Assembly (NCBI GenBank): GCA_963755825.1
Contig: CAVWLA010000003.1
Location: 1,054,001-1,118,000, forward strand
Direction: 5' to 3'
Length of the DNA stretch: 64,000 nt
DNA from: DATBQN01 sp963755825
GTDB lineage: Bacteria > Acidobacteriota > Thermoanaerobaculia > Multivoradales > UBA5704
This document shows positions 46,959-55,696 of this stretch, in pieces. The stretch's first letter is position 1. Each line of letters opens with the position of its first letter. The notes under the pieces are model-generated. The model made no database searches and had not been told where the DNA came from. It saw only the letters and a list, made by a program, of their open reading frames with translations. A program made the position numbers and the translations under genes.

Positions 46959-49267
46959 GGGTTCTCCCGGCGCAGGAAGGCGCAGCTCGGCACGACGAGG
47001 AGGGTGAGCGCCGCGCAGAGCGCCATGGCGAAGCAGACCAGGATGCCGAGCTCGCGGTTGGGCGGCACCACCGAGAAGCAGAGGACGGAGAAGCCGCTGA
47101 CGATGGCGATCGTGCTGGCGAGGATCGCCGGCCCGGTCATCACGTAGGCCTCGAGCATCGCCTCCCCGTCGCTCTTCGCCCGGCGGCGGACCTGGTATTG
47201 GGCCACCAGGTGGATGGCATAGTCGATGCCGATGCCGAGCGCGATGCTGGCGAACATCGAGTTCGCCGTGCCCAGCGGCACGCCGAGCGCCGCCAGGGTC
47301 CCCAGCACCAGCAGCACGCTCACCGCCACCGGCAGCACCGACATCAGCGCCGCGCGCAGCGAGCGGAAGAGGGCGAGCGTCAGCAGCAGGTCGAAGGCGA
47401 GGGCGAAGCCGATCGAGCGCGCCTGCCCGACCACCAGCGAGCGCACCGCCAGGTAGCCGATCCAGCCGTCGCCGAACGGCACCACGTGGGCGCCCTCGCC
47501 GAGCACCTGCTGCGCCGAGCGCTCGGCGAGCTCGAGCACCTCGCGGATGCGCGAGTAGTTGGCGCCGCGGACGAAGACCAGCAGGTGGGCGTAGCGCGCC
47601 TCGCCGTCGAGCCGGCGGGCGCTGGAGAGCCGCATCGCCGAGCTGATGAGCACCACCGCCTGCTCGATCTCCTGCTGCGACAGCGAGCGCGTCCCCTGCT
47701 TGAGCTCGCGCCGGTAGGTCCGATAGTCGACGCGGGAGAGCGCCGCGGCGACGCGCACGACGTCGCCATACGGGCTCATCGTGGCGCCCACCCAGGGGCT
47801 GGCGGCCAGCCGGTCCTCGATCTCGCCGATCCCCCGGAGCGCTCCCGGCGCCAGGAAGCCGTCGCGGCCGCCGCTGTCGATCATCAGGTCGAGGGTGTTG
47901 GTGCCGGCGAGCAGCCGGTTGATGGCGCGATCCCCCCGCACCGTCTCGCTCGCGGCGGGGAGGTTCCCCACCCAGTTGTCCTCGATCTTCAGGCGGGTGA
48001 CGGCGAGGGCGAGCGCCGGGAGGGCGAAGAGGGCGACGGCGGCGAGCGCTCTCCCCGCCCCGCCGCCCGCCAGCCGCCGCGCGAACGACTCGAGGCCGCG
48101 CTCGGCGACGCGGGTGAACGGGCTGTCGCCGGGCTTCAGCTGGGGATCGATGAGCACCAGGAGGGCGGGGAGGAGGGTGAAGGTGAAGACCACCGAGAAG
48201 AAGACCGAGAGCGCGCCGTAGGTGCCGAAGATGCGCTGCGGCTCGAGCTTCACCACCGCCAGCGAGAGCAGCCCGGCGAGGGTCGCCGCCGCGGTGACGC
48301 GGATGGCCGGGATGACGAAGGAGAAGGCGACCAGGGCGGTCTCCGCCACCGGCCTCTGCGGTTGGCGGCGCGACTCGACGCAGAAGCGGTTGAGCGCGTA
48401 GACGTCGTCGGTGACGCCGATGACGATGAGGATGACCGGCAGAGTCAGAGTGGTGATGAAGACCGACTCGCCGCGGAGCCCCATCAGACCGAGCGTCCAG
48501 AGCAGGCTGACGCCGACCTCGATGAGCGAGGCGAGCGGCGGGATGGGATGCGCGAGGACGAGGCTCATCACCACGATGAGGACGACGATGACGATGGGGA
48601 CCAGCCAGGCGAGGTCGTGCGCCGAGGTCACCCCGAGGGCCGCCTGCGCCATCACCGTGCCGCTCGAATAGAGGGGGAGGCCGCGGCGGCGATAGCGCGC
48701 CACCAGGCGGTCGATGCGAAGCCCGAGCTCGGCGCGGTCGGCCGCCGGCTCGACCTCGGCGTAGATGGCCGCCGCCCGCCCGTCGCGGGTCACCAGGATG
48801 CCGTCGTCGAGGCCGGTTTCGGCGGTCTCCCGCCGCAGCTGCCGCGCCATCCGCTCGTCGGCGGCGGCGCCGCGGGCGAGGAGCGCGCGCAGGTCGAGGT
48901 TGTCGCCCTCGAGCGAGAAGTGAGGCACGGTGGCGAGGCTGCTCACCGACTCCGGCAGGATCCCCTCGGTGGCGGCGAGGTCGCGGCTCAGCTCCTGCAC
49001 CAGCCGCAGGGCGTCCGGCGTGAAGATCCCGCGGCCGCCGCCGGCTCCCCCGCCGTCGATACCGAGGACGACGACGTCGTTGAGGCCGAAGCGGCGCGCG
49101 GCGGAGTCGCTGGCGCGCATCTCGGGGGCGCCCTGCGGGATGAGCGCGCGGGCGTCGAGCCGCAGGCGGACGCGGGGGATCGCGCAGCAGGCGAGGACCG
49201 TCAACAGCGCGGCGATGGCGACGATCAGCCGCGGATGGCGGACCGAGAAACGGAGGAGAAAGTGCAT
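46955..49267 (-). CDS. MMPL/RND-family lipid exporter
   Basis: 770 residues with the duplicated RND plan. TM1 (LIVAIAALLTVLACCAI) is followed by a periplasmic domain. Then come a five-TM block with VPIVIVVLIVVMSLVLA and LPVILIVIGVTDDVYALN, a second TM and periplasmic domain (IEDNWVGNLPAASE), and a last five-TM block (FASIALGIGIDYAIHLVAQYQ, GPAILASTIAIVSGFSVLCFS). The GIGIDYAIHL and TDDVY motifs are proton-relay segments of MMPL proteins. It is the likely inner-membrane pump for the product of the ketosynthase cluster together with the LolA-like protein. ATG 49267 is chosen, since the longer frame is Arg/Pro-rich. Confidence 0.9.
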   Translation of the reverse strand: MHFLLRFSVRHPRLIVAIAALLTVLACCAIPRVRLRLDARALIPQGAPEMRASDSAARRFGLNDVVVLGIDGGGAGGGRGIFTPDALRLVQELSRDLAATEGILPESVSSLATVPHFSLEGDNLDLRALLARGAAADERMARQLRRETAETGLDDGILVTRDGRAAAIYAEVEPAADRAELGLRIDRLVARYRRRGLPLYSSGTVMAQAALGVTSAHDLAWLVPIVIVVLIVVMSLVLAHPIPPLASLIEVGVSLLWTLGLMGLRGESVFITTLTLPVILIVIGVTDDVYALNRFCVESRRQPQRPVAETALVAFSFVIPAIRVTAAATLAGLLSLAVVKLEPQRIFGTYGALSVFFSVVFTFTLLPALLVLIDPQLKPGDSPFTRVAERGLESFARRLAGGGAGRALAAVALFALPALALAVTRLKIEDNWVGNLPAASETVRGDRAINRLLAGTNTLDLMIDSGGRDGFLAPGALRGIGEIEDRLAASPWVGATMSPYGDVVRVAAALSRVDYRTYRRELKQGTRSLSQQEIEQAVVLISSAMRLSSARRLDGEARYAHLLVFVRGANYSRIREVLELAERSAQQVLGEGAHVVPFGDGWIGYLAVRSLVVGQARSIGFALAFDLLLTLALFRSLRAALMSVLPVAVSVLLVLGTLAALGVPLGTANSMFASIALGIGIDYAIHLVAQYQVRRRAKSDGEAMLEAYVMTGPAILASTIAIVSGFSVLCFSVVPPNRELGILVCFAMALCAALTLLVVPSCAFLRRENP

Positions 49268-49311
49268 CGAGAGGAGGGCCTCAGGCGGCGGGCGCTCCGG
49301 GAGGACAGCCG

Positions 49312-51195
49312 CTAACGCCGCTTGCCGCCGTGGGCGTCGGCCGCGGCTGGTGCCGCCGGTGCCGGCGGTATCGGCGCGGCCGGCGGAACCGCCAGCGCGC
49401 GCTGGGCCTTGGCGACGGCGTCCTCGGCGTAGGCCTCGCGGACGTTGAGCAGCTCGAAGGAGAGGTAGCGGTCTCCCTCGGCGCTCGCCGTCCAGCCGCG
49501 GTAGACCGGCGGCACCCGGAACATGAACTCCGGCCAGAAGCGCTCGGGCCCGACCTCGCGCCCGGCGACCTTGAAGTTGGGATCGATCTTGCCGTCGCCG
49601 TCGAGATCGGTGGGCAGCGTGTCGGGCTGGTAGAGGATCAGCGAGCGCAGGAACGCCTGCACGTCCTCGCGATCGGCCGCCGACGCCGCGGCGTACCGCT
49701 GCTGGGATTGCGCGGCCTCGCCGCCGTGGCGGCGGATGACGTCGTCGAGGGAGGGGCTCTGGCCGTCGTGCCCGTAGGGGGCGCTGGAGCCGGCGCCCCA
49801 CAGCGCCAGGGTGCGGAAGCGCTTGGTGACGAAGAGCTTGCCGTCGCGGTAGTCGTACTCCCAGAAGCGCTCGCCGAGGTCGTGATGGCGCAGGTCGGTG
49901 AAGACGTTGTCGACGGTGAAGCCGCCGCGCTTCGGCACCACCAGCGTGCGGCCGTCCGCTCCCGGCACCTCGCGGGTGAGCGAGCGCATCGTCCCCTCGA
50001 GACGGCGGGCGGAATCGTTCCACGCCACGTGGAGGTCGAAGAAGCGGCGGTCGCCGGGCATGCCGGAGCGCTCGTCGGCGGGCAGGATGTCCCAGCGCGC
50101 GGTATGGCAGGAGGTGCAGGCCATGGCGTCCATCAGCCGGCGGCCGTGCTGGGTGCCGGCGGTCTGCGGCCCCACCGCCGGCGCCGGGTGGTTCATCAGG
50201 TACCACTCGAGGAGGTCGAGCTCGCCCTCGCCGATCTTGCCCCGCTGGTCCTTGTCCTTCAGCGCGGCGGGGTCGCCGGTGAGGAAGATCTCGGACTGCA
50301 GCGACCCGGCGTTGCTCCTCTTGCCCCAGTCGAGCAGCCAGAAGCCGGCGGGCGTGTGGGCGACGGGGACGTCGATGAGGATGCCGTTGATGGTGTTGAA
50401 GACGCCGATCGAGAACGAGCGCATAGAGGGGAACTGGTGGTCGCCCGCCGAGGTCGCGAAGGCGCCGATCTCCAAGTCGTAGCCGACGATGCCGGGCGTC
50501 GTCAGGCGGGCCACCTTGCCGTCCGGGGCCCGCTTCACCCGCTCGCCGTGGGCGCCCACCATCCGCACGATGAAGATGGGGTTCAAGTCGGGAAGGCCGT
50601 CGCCGTTGAGGTCGTCGAGCGGGCCGAAGTCGACCGTCACGCCGGGCGACGACTCGATCACCGCGCGGCGCCCCTTGGTCTCGGCGGGGTAATCGAGGAA
50701 GCCGTTGTGGTTGGTGTCGTAGGCGTCGAGGATCTGCTGCCGGATCTGCAGACCGATGGTCTCGATCAGGCCGTCGCCGAAGAGGTGGGGGGCGTTGCGC
50801 CCCGGGCCCACCGGGATGGCGACGTCGCCGCCGGCTCCGGGGCTGGCGAAGGGGAGGTTGTGGCACATGCCGCAGGAGGTCGACGAGGTCGCCTCGGGCC
50901 GCTTGGGCAGCGAGCGCATGGCGCCGTCCTCGGCCCCCCACTCGCGGAAGAAGTACCAGCGGCCGAGCTGATAGGTGAGCCAGGGGTCGTGCTGCTGGAG
51001 GTCCATCGAAGTGCCCGGCGCGCCCGGCGTCGACGAGTGCAGGACGCGCATCCGCGGCGTGCGGAGCGAGATGCCGCTGGGATCGTCGGGGCGGACGGAG
51101 AGCTGGGCGCCGGCGCGCACCGAGAGCGCCACCAGGGGGACCAGCAGCAGCAGCAGGCTCCAACGCAAGGGCCGGTTATTGAGCGCTCGGCGCAT
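49312..51195 (-). CDS. Di-haem c-type oxidoreductase with EF-hand-like loops
   Basis: 627 residues. Signal peptide (WSLLLLLVPLVALSVRAGA). There are two haem c sites, CGMCH near 108 and CTSCH near 365, and a DHOR/MauG-like late motif TLALWGAGSSAPYGHDGQ. Two acidic loops, DTNHNGFLD and DLDGDGKID, resemble EF-hand calcium loops. A helical Ala/Pro tail ends the protein. It is periplasmic by prediction and could oxidise or reduce a small molecule or protein. It overlaps the next di-haem gene by 20 bp and shares its plan, so the two are paralogues in one operon, 44 bp upstream of the MMPL gene. Confidence 0.82.
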   Translation of the reverse strand: MRRALNNRPLRWSLLLLLVPLVALSVRAGAQLSVRPDDPSGISLRTPRMRVLHSSTPGAPGTSMDLQQHDPWLTYQLGRWYFFREWGAEDGAMRSLPKRPEATSSTSCGMCHNLPFASPGAGGDVAIPVGPGRNAPHLFGDGLIETIGLQIRQQILDAYDTNHNGFLDYPAETKGRRAVIESSPGVTVDFGPLDDLNGDGLPDLNPIFIVRMVGAHGERVKRAPDGKVARLTTPGIVGYDLEIGAFATSAGDHQFPSMRSFSIGVFNTINGILIDVPVAHTPAGFWLLDWGKRSNAGSLQSEIFLTGDPAALKDKDQRGKIGEGELDLLEWYLMNHPAPAVGPQTAGTQHGRRLMDAMACTSCHTARWDILPADERSGMPGDRRFFDLHVAWNDSARRLEGTMRSLTREVPGADGRTLVVPKRGGFTVDNVFTDLRHHDLGERFWEYDYRDGKLFVTKRFRTLALWGAGSSAPYGHDGQSPSLDDVIRRHGGEAAQSQQRYAAASAADREDVQAFLRSLILYQPDTLPTDLDGDGKIDPNFKVAGREVGPERFWPEFMFRVPPVYRGWTASAEGDRYLSFELLNVREAYAEDAVAKAQRALAVPPAAPIPPAPAAPAAADAHGGKRR

Positions 51196-53209
51196 GGCTC
51201 GCCACCGTCTCCTTCTTGGGCAGCCCGCCGAGCACGTCGGGAAAGCCGTCGTGATCGGCGTCCGCTCGATAGGGCAGGTTGAGGCCGAAGGCCTCGGGGA
51301 TGTTGGTGATCACCTGCAGCAGCCTGGCGTGGCCGCGCGGATCGGTGACCGTCGCCAGATAGCGGTAGACCGGCGGATGCTTGAACAGGAAGTGGGCGTC
51401 GAAGCGCTCGTAGCCGACGCTCTGGCCGGCGACCTTGAAGTCGTCGGCGATCTTGCCGTCGCCGTCGATGTCGGCGGGGATCTCGGTCGTCGGATAGAGC
51501 ACCAGCGAGCGCAGGTACTCGAGCAGCAGCTCGCGCTTCGCCTCCGGCAGGGCGCGATAGGCGGCGGCCTCCGCCTCGGCGCTGCCGCCGTGCGCCCAGA
51601 TCGCGGTGTCCAAGGTGGCGAAGTTGCCGCCGTGACCGTACGGCCCCGTGCTGCCGGCGCCCCACAGCGGCGCCGTGCGGTGCTCGCGCTGCAGGGTGCC
51701 GTCGAAGCGGCGCTCGAAGAAGGCCGGCCCGATGTCCCAGTGCTTGAAGTCGCTGTAGACCCGCGGCACGGCGGCGGCGGCGCCGCTCGGCGACAGATCG
51801 CCCTTGGCGGAGCGCTTCCACAGCCGCTCGAGCGAGCCGACGATCTCGGTCGAGCCGTCCGCGGCGACCCGGCTGTGGGTCGCCAGGTGGAAGAGGCGGC
51901 GGTCGCCGCTGAAGCCGAGCTTGTCGTCGCGCGCCTCGACGCGCCAGCTCTCGACGTGGCAGCGGGTGCAGCCGATCTCGGTCAGCACGGCGCGGCCCTC
52001 TTCGCTGTGCGCCGTCGGCCGCACCGTCGGCGGCGGGGTGTGCAGGATGTAGAACTCGATGGCGTCGAGATCGCCCTCGGTGAGCTCGCTGACGACGCCG
52101 TCGTGGTCGGGATCGTCGAGCGAGATGCCGCCCGCCGTGCGCCGCAGGCCGGGATCGACCGAGCCGCCGAAGTCGTACTGCTGGGCGCCGTTCAGCGACA
52201 CCCGGGCGCGGCCGCCGTAGCCGCTCGGCCCGCCGTTGGCGTTCTGCTGCGTCGGATCGTGGGCCTGGAGGCCCATGTGGACGTCGGCGGCGGTGGCGTA
52301 GAACTCGCGCACCGTCGCCGCCTCGCCGCCCTGCGAGATGCGGCGCTCGCCGACCCGCCGGTAGCCGCGGCCCCAGCCGAAGGGCTCCATGGCGAAATCG
52401 AACGCCGCCACCCGCGGATCGTCGAGGCCGACGGCGTCCTTGATCACCTTGCCGGCGCTGTCGACGTACCAGAGGCGGAAGACGGTGTTGAGGCGCGGCA
52501 CGCCGTCGGCGCCGGGCGCCAGATCGCCGTAGTCGATCGCCGGGGCGTCCGGGCGCGGCCGGATGAGCGCCGGCATCGCCGCCTTCACCTCGGCGCGGTC
52601 GATGACGCCGTTGTGGTTGGTGTCGTATTGATTCATCAGCATCGTGCGCACCTGCGCGCCGAGCATCTCGACCAGGCCGGCGCCGTAGAAGTGCGTCGTG
52701 TTGCGCCCGAAGCCGCTGGTCGAGGCGATGGTCTGGCCGGAGGAGGGCTCGCTGTAGACGCTCGAGTGGCACATGCCGCAGCTGGCGGCGTGGTTGCGCG
52801 CGAAGCGCGCCCCGCCGTGCACCAGCCCCTGCGTCGGCTCGGCGTAGAGCGGCACGTCGAGGGCGCCGATGCGGCCGTAGACGCCGTGCTTGAGCTCGAA
52901 CTGGCGGTTCACCAGGTCGCGGCCGGTCTGGTACAGCAGGAAGGGGTCGTGCGCCCGCAGATCCGCCGTGGCGCCGCGCTTGGCGGTGTCGGTGGAGGAG
53001 ACGAGATGGATCAGCGGATAGGGGATCGCCGTGCCGGTCGGATCGCTCGCGTTCTCCGCGACCTGAGCCCACACCGCGGCGACAGATCCGAGGAGCAGAA
53101 CCGCGAAGAGACCTTTGCCGACCTCGCCTGCCATTCCGGTTGTCCAGCCCACCGCTCGCCGAACGTGATGCCGCGAAAAAGGGTTAGCTTTGGCCGCGAA
53201 GTATTCCAC
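51176..53209 (-). CDS. Second di-haem c-type oxidoreductase with EF-hand-like loops
   Basis: Up to 677 residues. The hydrophobic export segment GLFAVLLLGSVAAVWAQ lies at about 32-48, so the real start may be ATG 53134 (residue 26) or a GTG just before it. GTG 53209 has a poor ribosome binding site. Haem sites CGMCH near 140 and CTRCH near 410, the motif TAPLWGAGSTGPYGHGGN, and acidic loops DTNHNGVID and DIDGDGKIAD. It shares its order of motifs with the following gene. First gene of the minus-strand run 53.2-46.1 kb, divergent from the PQQ-type genes. Likely periplasmic. The substrate is unknown. Confidence 0.8.
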   Translation of the reverse strand: MEYFAAKANPFSRHHVRRAVGWTTGMAGEVGKGLFAVLLLGSVAAVWAQVAENASDPTGTAIPYPLIHLVSSTDTAKRGATADLRAHDPFLLYQTGRDLVNRQFELKHGVYGRIGALDVPLYAEPTQGLVHGGARFARNHAASCGMCHSSVYSEPSSGQTIASTSGFGRNTTHFYGAGLVEMLGAQVRTMLMNQYDTNHNGVIDRAEVKAAMPALIRPRPDAPAIDYGDLAPGADGVPRLNTVFRLWYVDSAGKVIKDAVGLDDPRVAAFDFAMEPFGWGRGYRRVGERRISQGGEAATVREFYATAADVHMGLQAHDPTQQNANGGPSGYGGRARVSLNGAQQYDFGGSVDPGLRRTAGGISLDDPDHDGVVSELTEGDLDAIEFYILHTPPPTVRPTAHSEEGRAVLTEIGCTRCHVESWRVEARDDKLGFSGDRRLFHLATHSRVAADGSTEIVGSLERLWKRSAKGDLSPSGAAAAVPRVYSDFKHWDIGPAFFERRFDGTLQREHRTAPLWGAGSTGPYGHGGNFATLDTAIWAHGGSAEAEAAAYRALPEAKRELLLEYLRSLVLYPTTEIPADIDGDGKIADDFKVAGQSVGYERFDAHFLFKHPPVYRYLATVTDPRGHARLLQVITNIPEAFGLNLPYRADADHDGFPDVLGGLPKKETVASHAPSAQ

Positions 53210-53296
53210 GCTGGTGGGTGACCGTCAACCGCGCCGGCGCCTCGCTCGACGCTTGAGGCTCGTCGCAAATGTGGGTCCGGTGCGCCGCCCGCACCA

Positions 53297-53323
53297 TTGC
53301 GCATGGACGTAGCGTGTGCGCAA
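53297..53323. promoter_or_regulatory. Operator-like inverted repeat in the divergent promoter region
   Basis: TTGCGCA (53297-53303) and TGCGCAA (53317-53323) form a perfect 7-bp inverted repeat with a 13-bp spacer. The arm centres are 20 bp apart, about two helical turns, which suits a dimeric regulator. It lies in the 225-bp gap between the di-haem operon and the PQQ-propeller operon, so one factor could control both. Clear -10/-35 boxes were not seen. Confidence 0.5.
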
Positions 53324-53434
53324 GCTGCGGCGGCCCGCCGGAGCCTTCTCCAGGGCCCCGCCGCCGCGGCCGCGGCGTGCTACCATTGAGCGCAACTGGC
53401 GACCAGCAAGAACTTCCGGAGATTTAGAATCGTC

Positions 53435-55696
53435 ATGTCTCCTCGCCCTGCCGTGCCCGCTCCGACCTCACCCTCCCGAGGCGCTCTCGGAATCGCCCTC
53501 GCCCTCGTCGTCGGCGCCGCCGGCGCCGGCCTGGCGCGCGCCGACTGGCCGTCCTGGCGCGGGCCGCGGCAGGACGGCGTCGCCGCCGATCAGAACCTGA
53601 TCTCGAGCTGGTCGCCGGCGGGCAAGAACCTGGCGTGGCGGGCCGACCTCGTCGGCCGCTCGACGCCGGTAGTCTTCGCCGGCCGGGTGTGCGCCACCGG
53701 CCGCGCCGGCAGCGGCCTCGACCGCCAGGAGACGGTCGCCTGCTTCGACGCCGCGAGCGGCAAGAAGCTGTGGGAGCGCCGGCTCGACATCTATCTCACC
53801 GCGGTGCCGTTCAGCCGCGTCGGCTGGGGGAACCTGGCGGCCGATCCGGAGAGCGGCGACATCTACGACCTGGGCGTCGGCGGCCTCCTCGTCTGCTTCA
53901 GCCGCGACGGCGACATCCGCTGGTGGCGGTCGTTGACCGAGGAGTTCGGCCTGATCTCCGGCGTCGGCGGCCGCACCCACTCGCCGCTGGTCGACGAGAA
54001 CCGCCTCATCGTCAGCTTCGTCAGCATCGGCTGGGGCGACCAGGGGCCGCCGCGCCACCGCACCTACGCCTTCGACAAGAAGAGCGGCGAGCTGCTGTGG
54101 GTCGCGGCGCCCGGCGAGCTGCCGCAGGACTTCAACACCCAGACGACACCGGTGGCGGCGGTCATCGGCGGCCAGCGCCTGCTCATCGAGGGCGAAGCCG
54201 ACGGCTGGGTGCACGCCATCCAGGCGCGCACCGGCGAGCGGGTCTGGCGCTACCACCTGAGCAAGGGAGCCCTCAACAACACCGTCACCGTGCACGGCGA
54301 CGAGATCTTCGCCAGCCACGGCGAGGAGAACTTCGACAGCGGCGCGCAGGGGCGCGTGGTGGCGATCGACGGCCGCGGCAGCGGCGACGTCACCAAGACG
54401 CACGAAACCTGGCGCAACGACGACGTGGTGGCGAGCTTCTCGACCCCGCTCTACCACGACGGCCTGCTCTACCTGGTCGACAACTCCTCGAGCCTCGCCT
54501 GCCTCGACGCGGCGAGCGGCAAGATCCTGTGGCGGAAGAAGATCGGCCGCATCGGCAAGGCCTCGCCGGTGTGGGGCGACGGCAAGCTCTACGTGCCGGA
54601 GGCGACCGGCACCTTCACCATCCTCAAGCCCAGCCGCAGCGGCGCCGAGGTGCTCGACCGCGAGGAGATCCGCCTCGCCGACGGCAGCCGCCCGGCCGAG
54701 ATCTACTTCTCGCCGGCGATCGCCTACGGCCGCATCTTCCTGTCGACCGAGGGCGGCCTGTTCAGCCTCGGCGACCGCGCGGCCGGCCTGCGCCCCGACG
54801 CCGAGCCGTCGGCCGGCTACCCCGCCGAGAGCGCCGAGACGCCGGCGAGCGCCGGCCCCCCGGCCGTCCTCCACGTCGAGCCGGCGGAGGTGATGATCCA
54901 CCCCGGCGACTCGGTGCGCTTCCGGCTCGCCGCCTTTGACGCTCACGGCCGCGCCCTGCCGGCGCCGGCGAGCGCCGCCTGGACCCTCCGCGGCCTCGCC
55001 GGCACGGTCGCCGCCGACGGCACCTTCGCCGCCACCCCCGGCCGCGCCTTCTCGACCGGAGCGGTCGCCGCCGCGGCGGGCGGCCTGCAGGCGGTCGCCC
55101 GCGTCCGCGTCGTCCCCGACCTCCCCTGGCAGGAGGACTTCGAGTCGATCGCGCCCGGCCAGGCGCCCGCCGGCTGGGTCGGCGCGCCCGGCAAGTTCGC
55201 CGTCCAGGCGACCGCCGACGGCAAGGTGCTGGTCAAGCCGCCGGCGCAGCGCGGCCTCGATCGCTCGAACCTCTACATCGGGCAGCCGACGCTGCACGAC
55301 TACACCGTCGCCGCCGATCTCCTCGGCACCCAGGCGCCCGAGAAGGCCGTGCCGCGGCCGGACATGGGCCTCATCGCGAGCGGCTACGTCCTCGACCTGC
55401 AGGGCATCCACCAGCGCCTGCAGGTGCGCGCCTGGGACACCGAGCTGCGGCTGATGGAGCAGACCGATTTTCCCTGGGACGCCAACACCTGGTACACCAT
55501 GAAGCTCGCGGTCGACACCCGCGGCAAGGAGGGGCTCATCCGCGCCAAGGTCTGGCGCCGCGGCGAGCCCGAGCCCGCCGCCTGGACGCTCACCGCCCAC
55601 GATCCGCACCCGGTGCGCCAGGGCAGCCCCGGGCTCTACGGCTACTCGCCGGCCGAGATCCGCTTCGACAACCTGAAAGTGACGGCCAACCCGTGA
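53435..55696 (+). CDS. PQQ-type beta-propeller protein with C-terminal lectin-like domain
   Basis: 753 residues. Signal peptide ending LARA, then DWPSWRGPRQDGVA, the common start of secreted BamB/PQQ-like propellers. Blades carry AxxGxxLW-type signatures (FDAASGKKLWER, FDKKSGELLWV, QARTGERVWRY, LDAASGKILWRK). After residue 470 come an Ig-like segment (HPGDSVRFRLAAFDAHGRALP) and a jelly-roll region with FESIAPGQAPAGW and NLYIGQPTLHDYTVAADL, resembling laminin-G/concanavalin folds. No PQQ ligands can be proven, so it may be structural or carbohydrate-binding. Its stop overlaps the next propeller gene (GTGA). Confidence 0.83.
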   Translation: MSPRPAVPAPTSPSRGALGIALALVVGAAGAGLARADWPSWRGPRQDGVAADQNLISSWSPAGKNLAWRADLVGRSTPVVFAGRVCATGRAGSGLDRQETVACFDAASGKKLWERRLDIYLTAVPFSRVGWGNLAADPESGDIYDLGVGGLLVCFSRDGDIRWWRSLTEEFGLISGVGGRTHSPLVDENRLIVSFVSIGWGDQGPPRHRTYAFDKKSGELLWVAAPGELPQDFNTQTTPVAAVIGGQRLLIEGEADGWVHAIQARTGERVWRYHLSKGALNNTVTVHGDEIFASHGEENFDSGAQGRVVAIDGRGSGDVTKTHETWRNDDVVASFSTPLYHDGLLYLVDNSSSLACLDAASGKILWRKKIGRIGKASPVWGDGKLYVPEATGTFTILKPSRSGAEVLDREEIRLADGSRPAEIYFSPAIAYGRIFLSTEGGLFSLGDRAAGLRPDAEPSAGYPAESAETPASAGPPAVLHVEPAEVMIHPGDSVRFRLAAFDAHGRALPAPASAAWTLRGLAGTVAADGTFAATPGRAFSTGAVAAAAGGLQAVARVRVVPDLPWQEDFESIAPGQAPAGWVGAPGKFAVQATADGKVLVKPPAQRGLDRSNLYIGQPTLHDYTVAADLLGTQAPEKAVPRPDMGLIASGYVLDLQGIHQRLQVRAWDTELRLMEQTDFPWDANTWYTMKLAVDTRGKEGLIRAKVWRRGEPEPAAWTLTAHDPHPVRQGSPGLYGYSPAEIRFDNLKVTANP

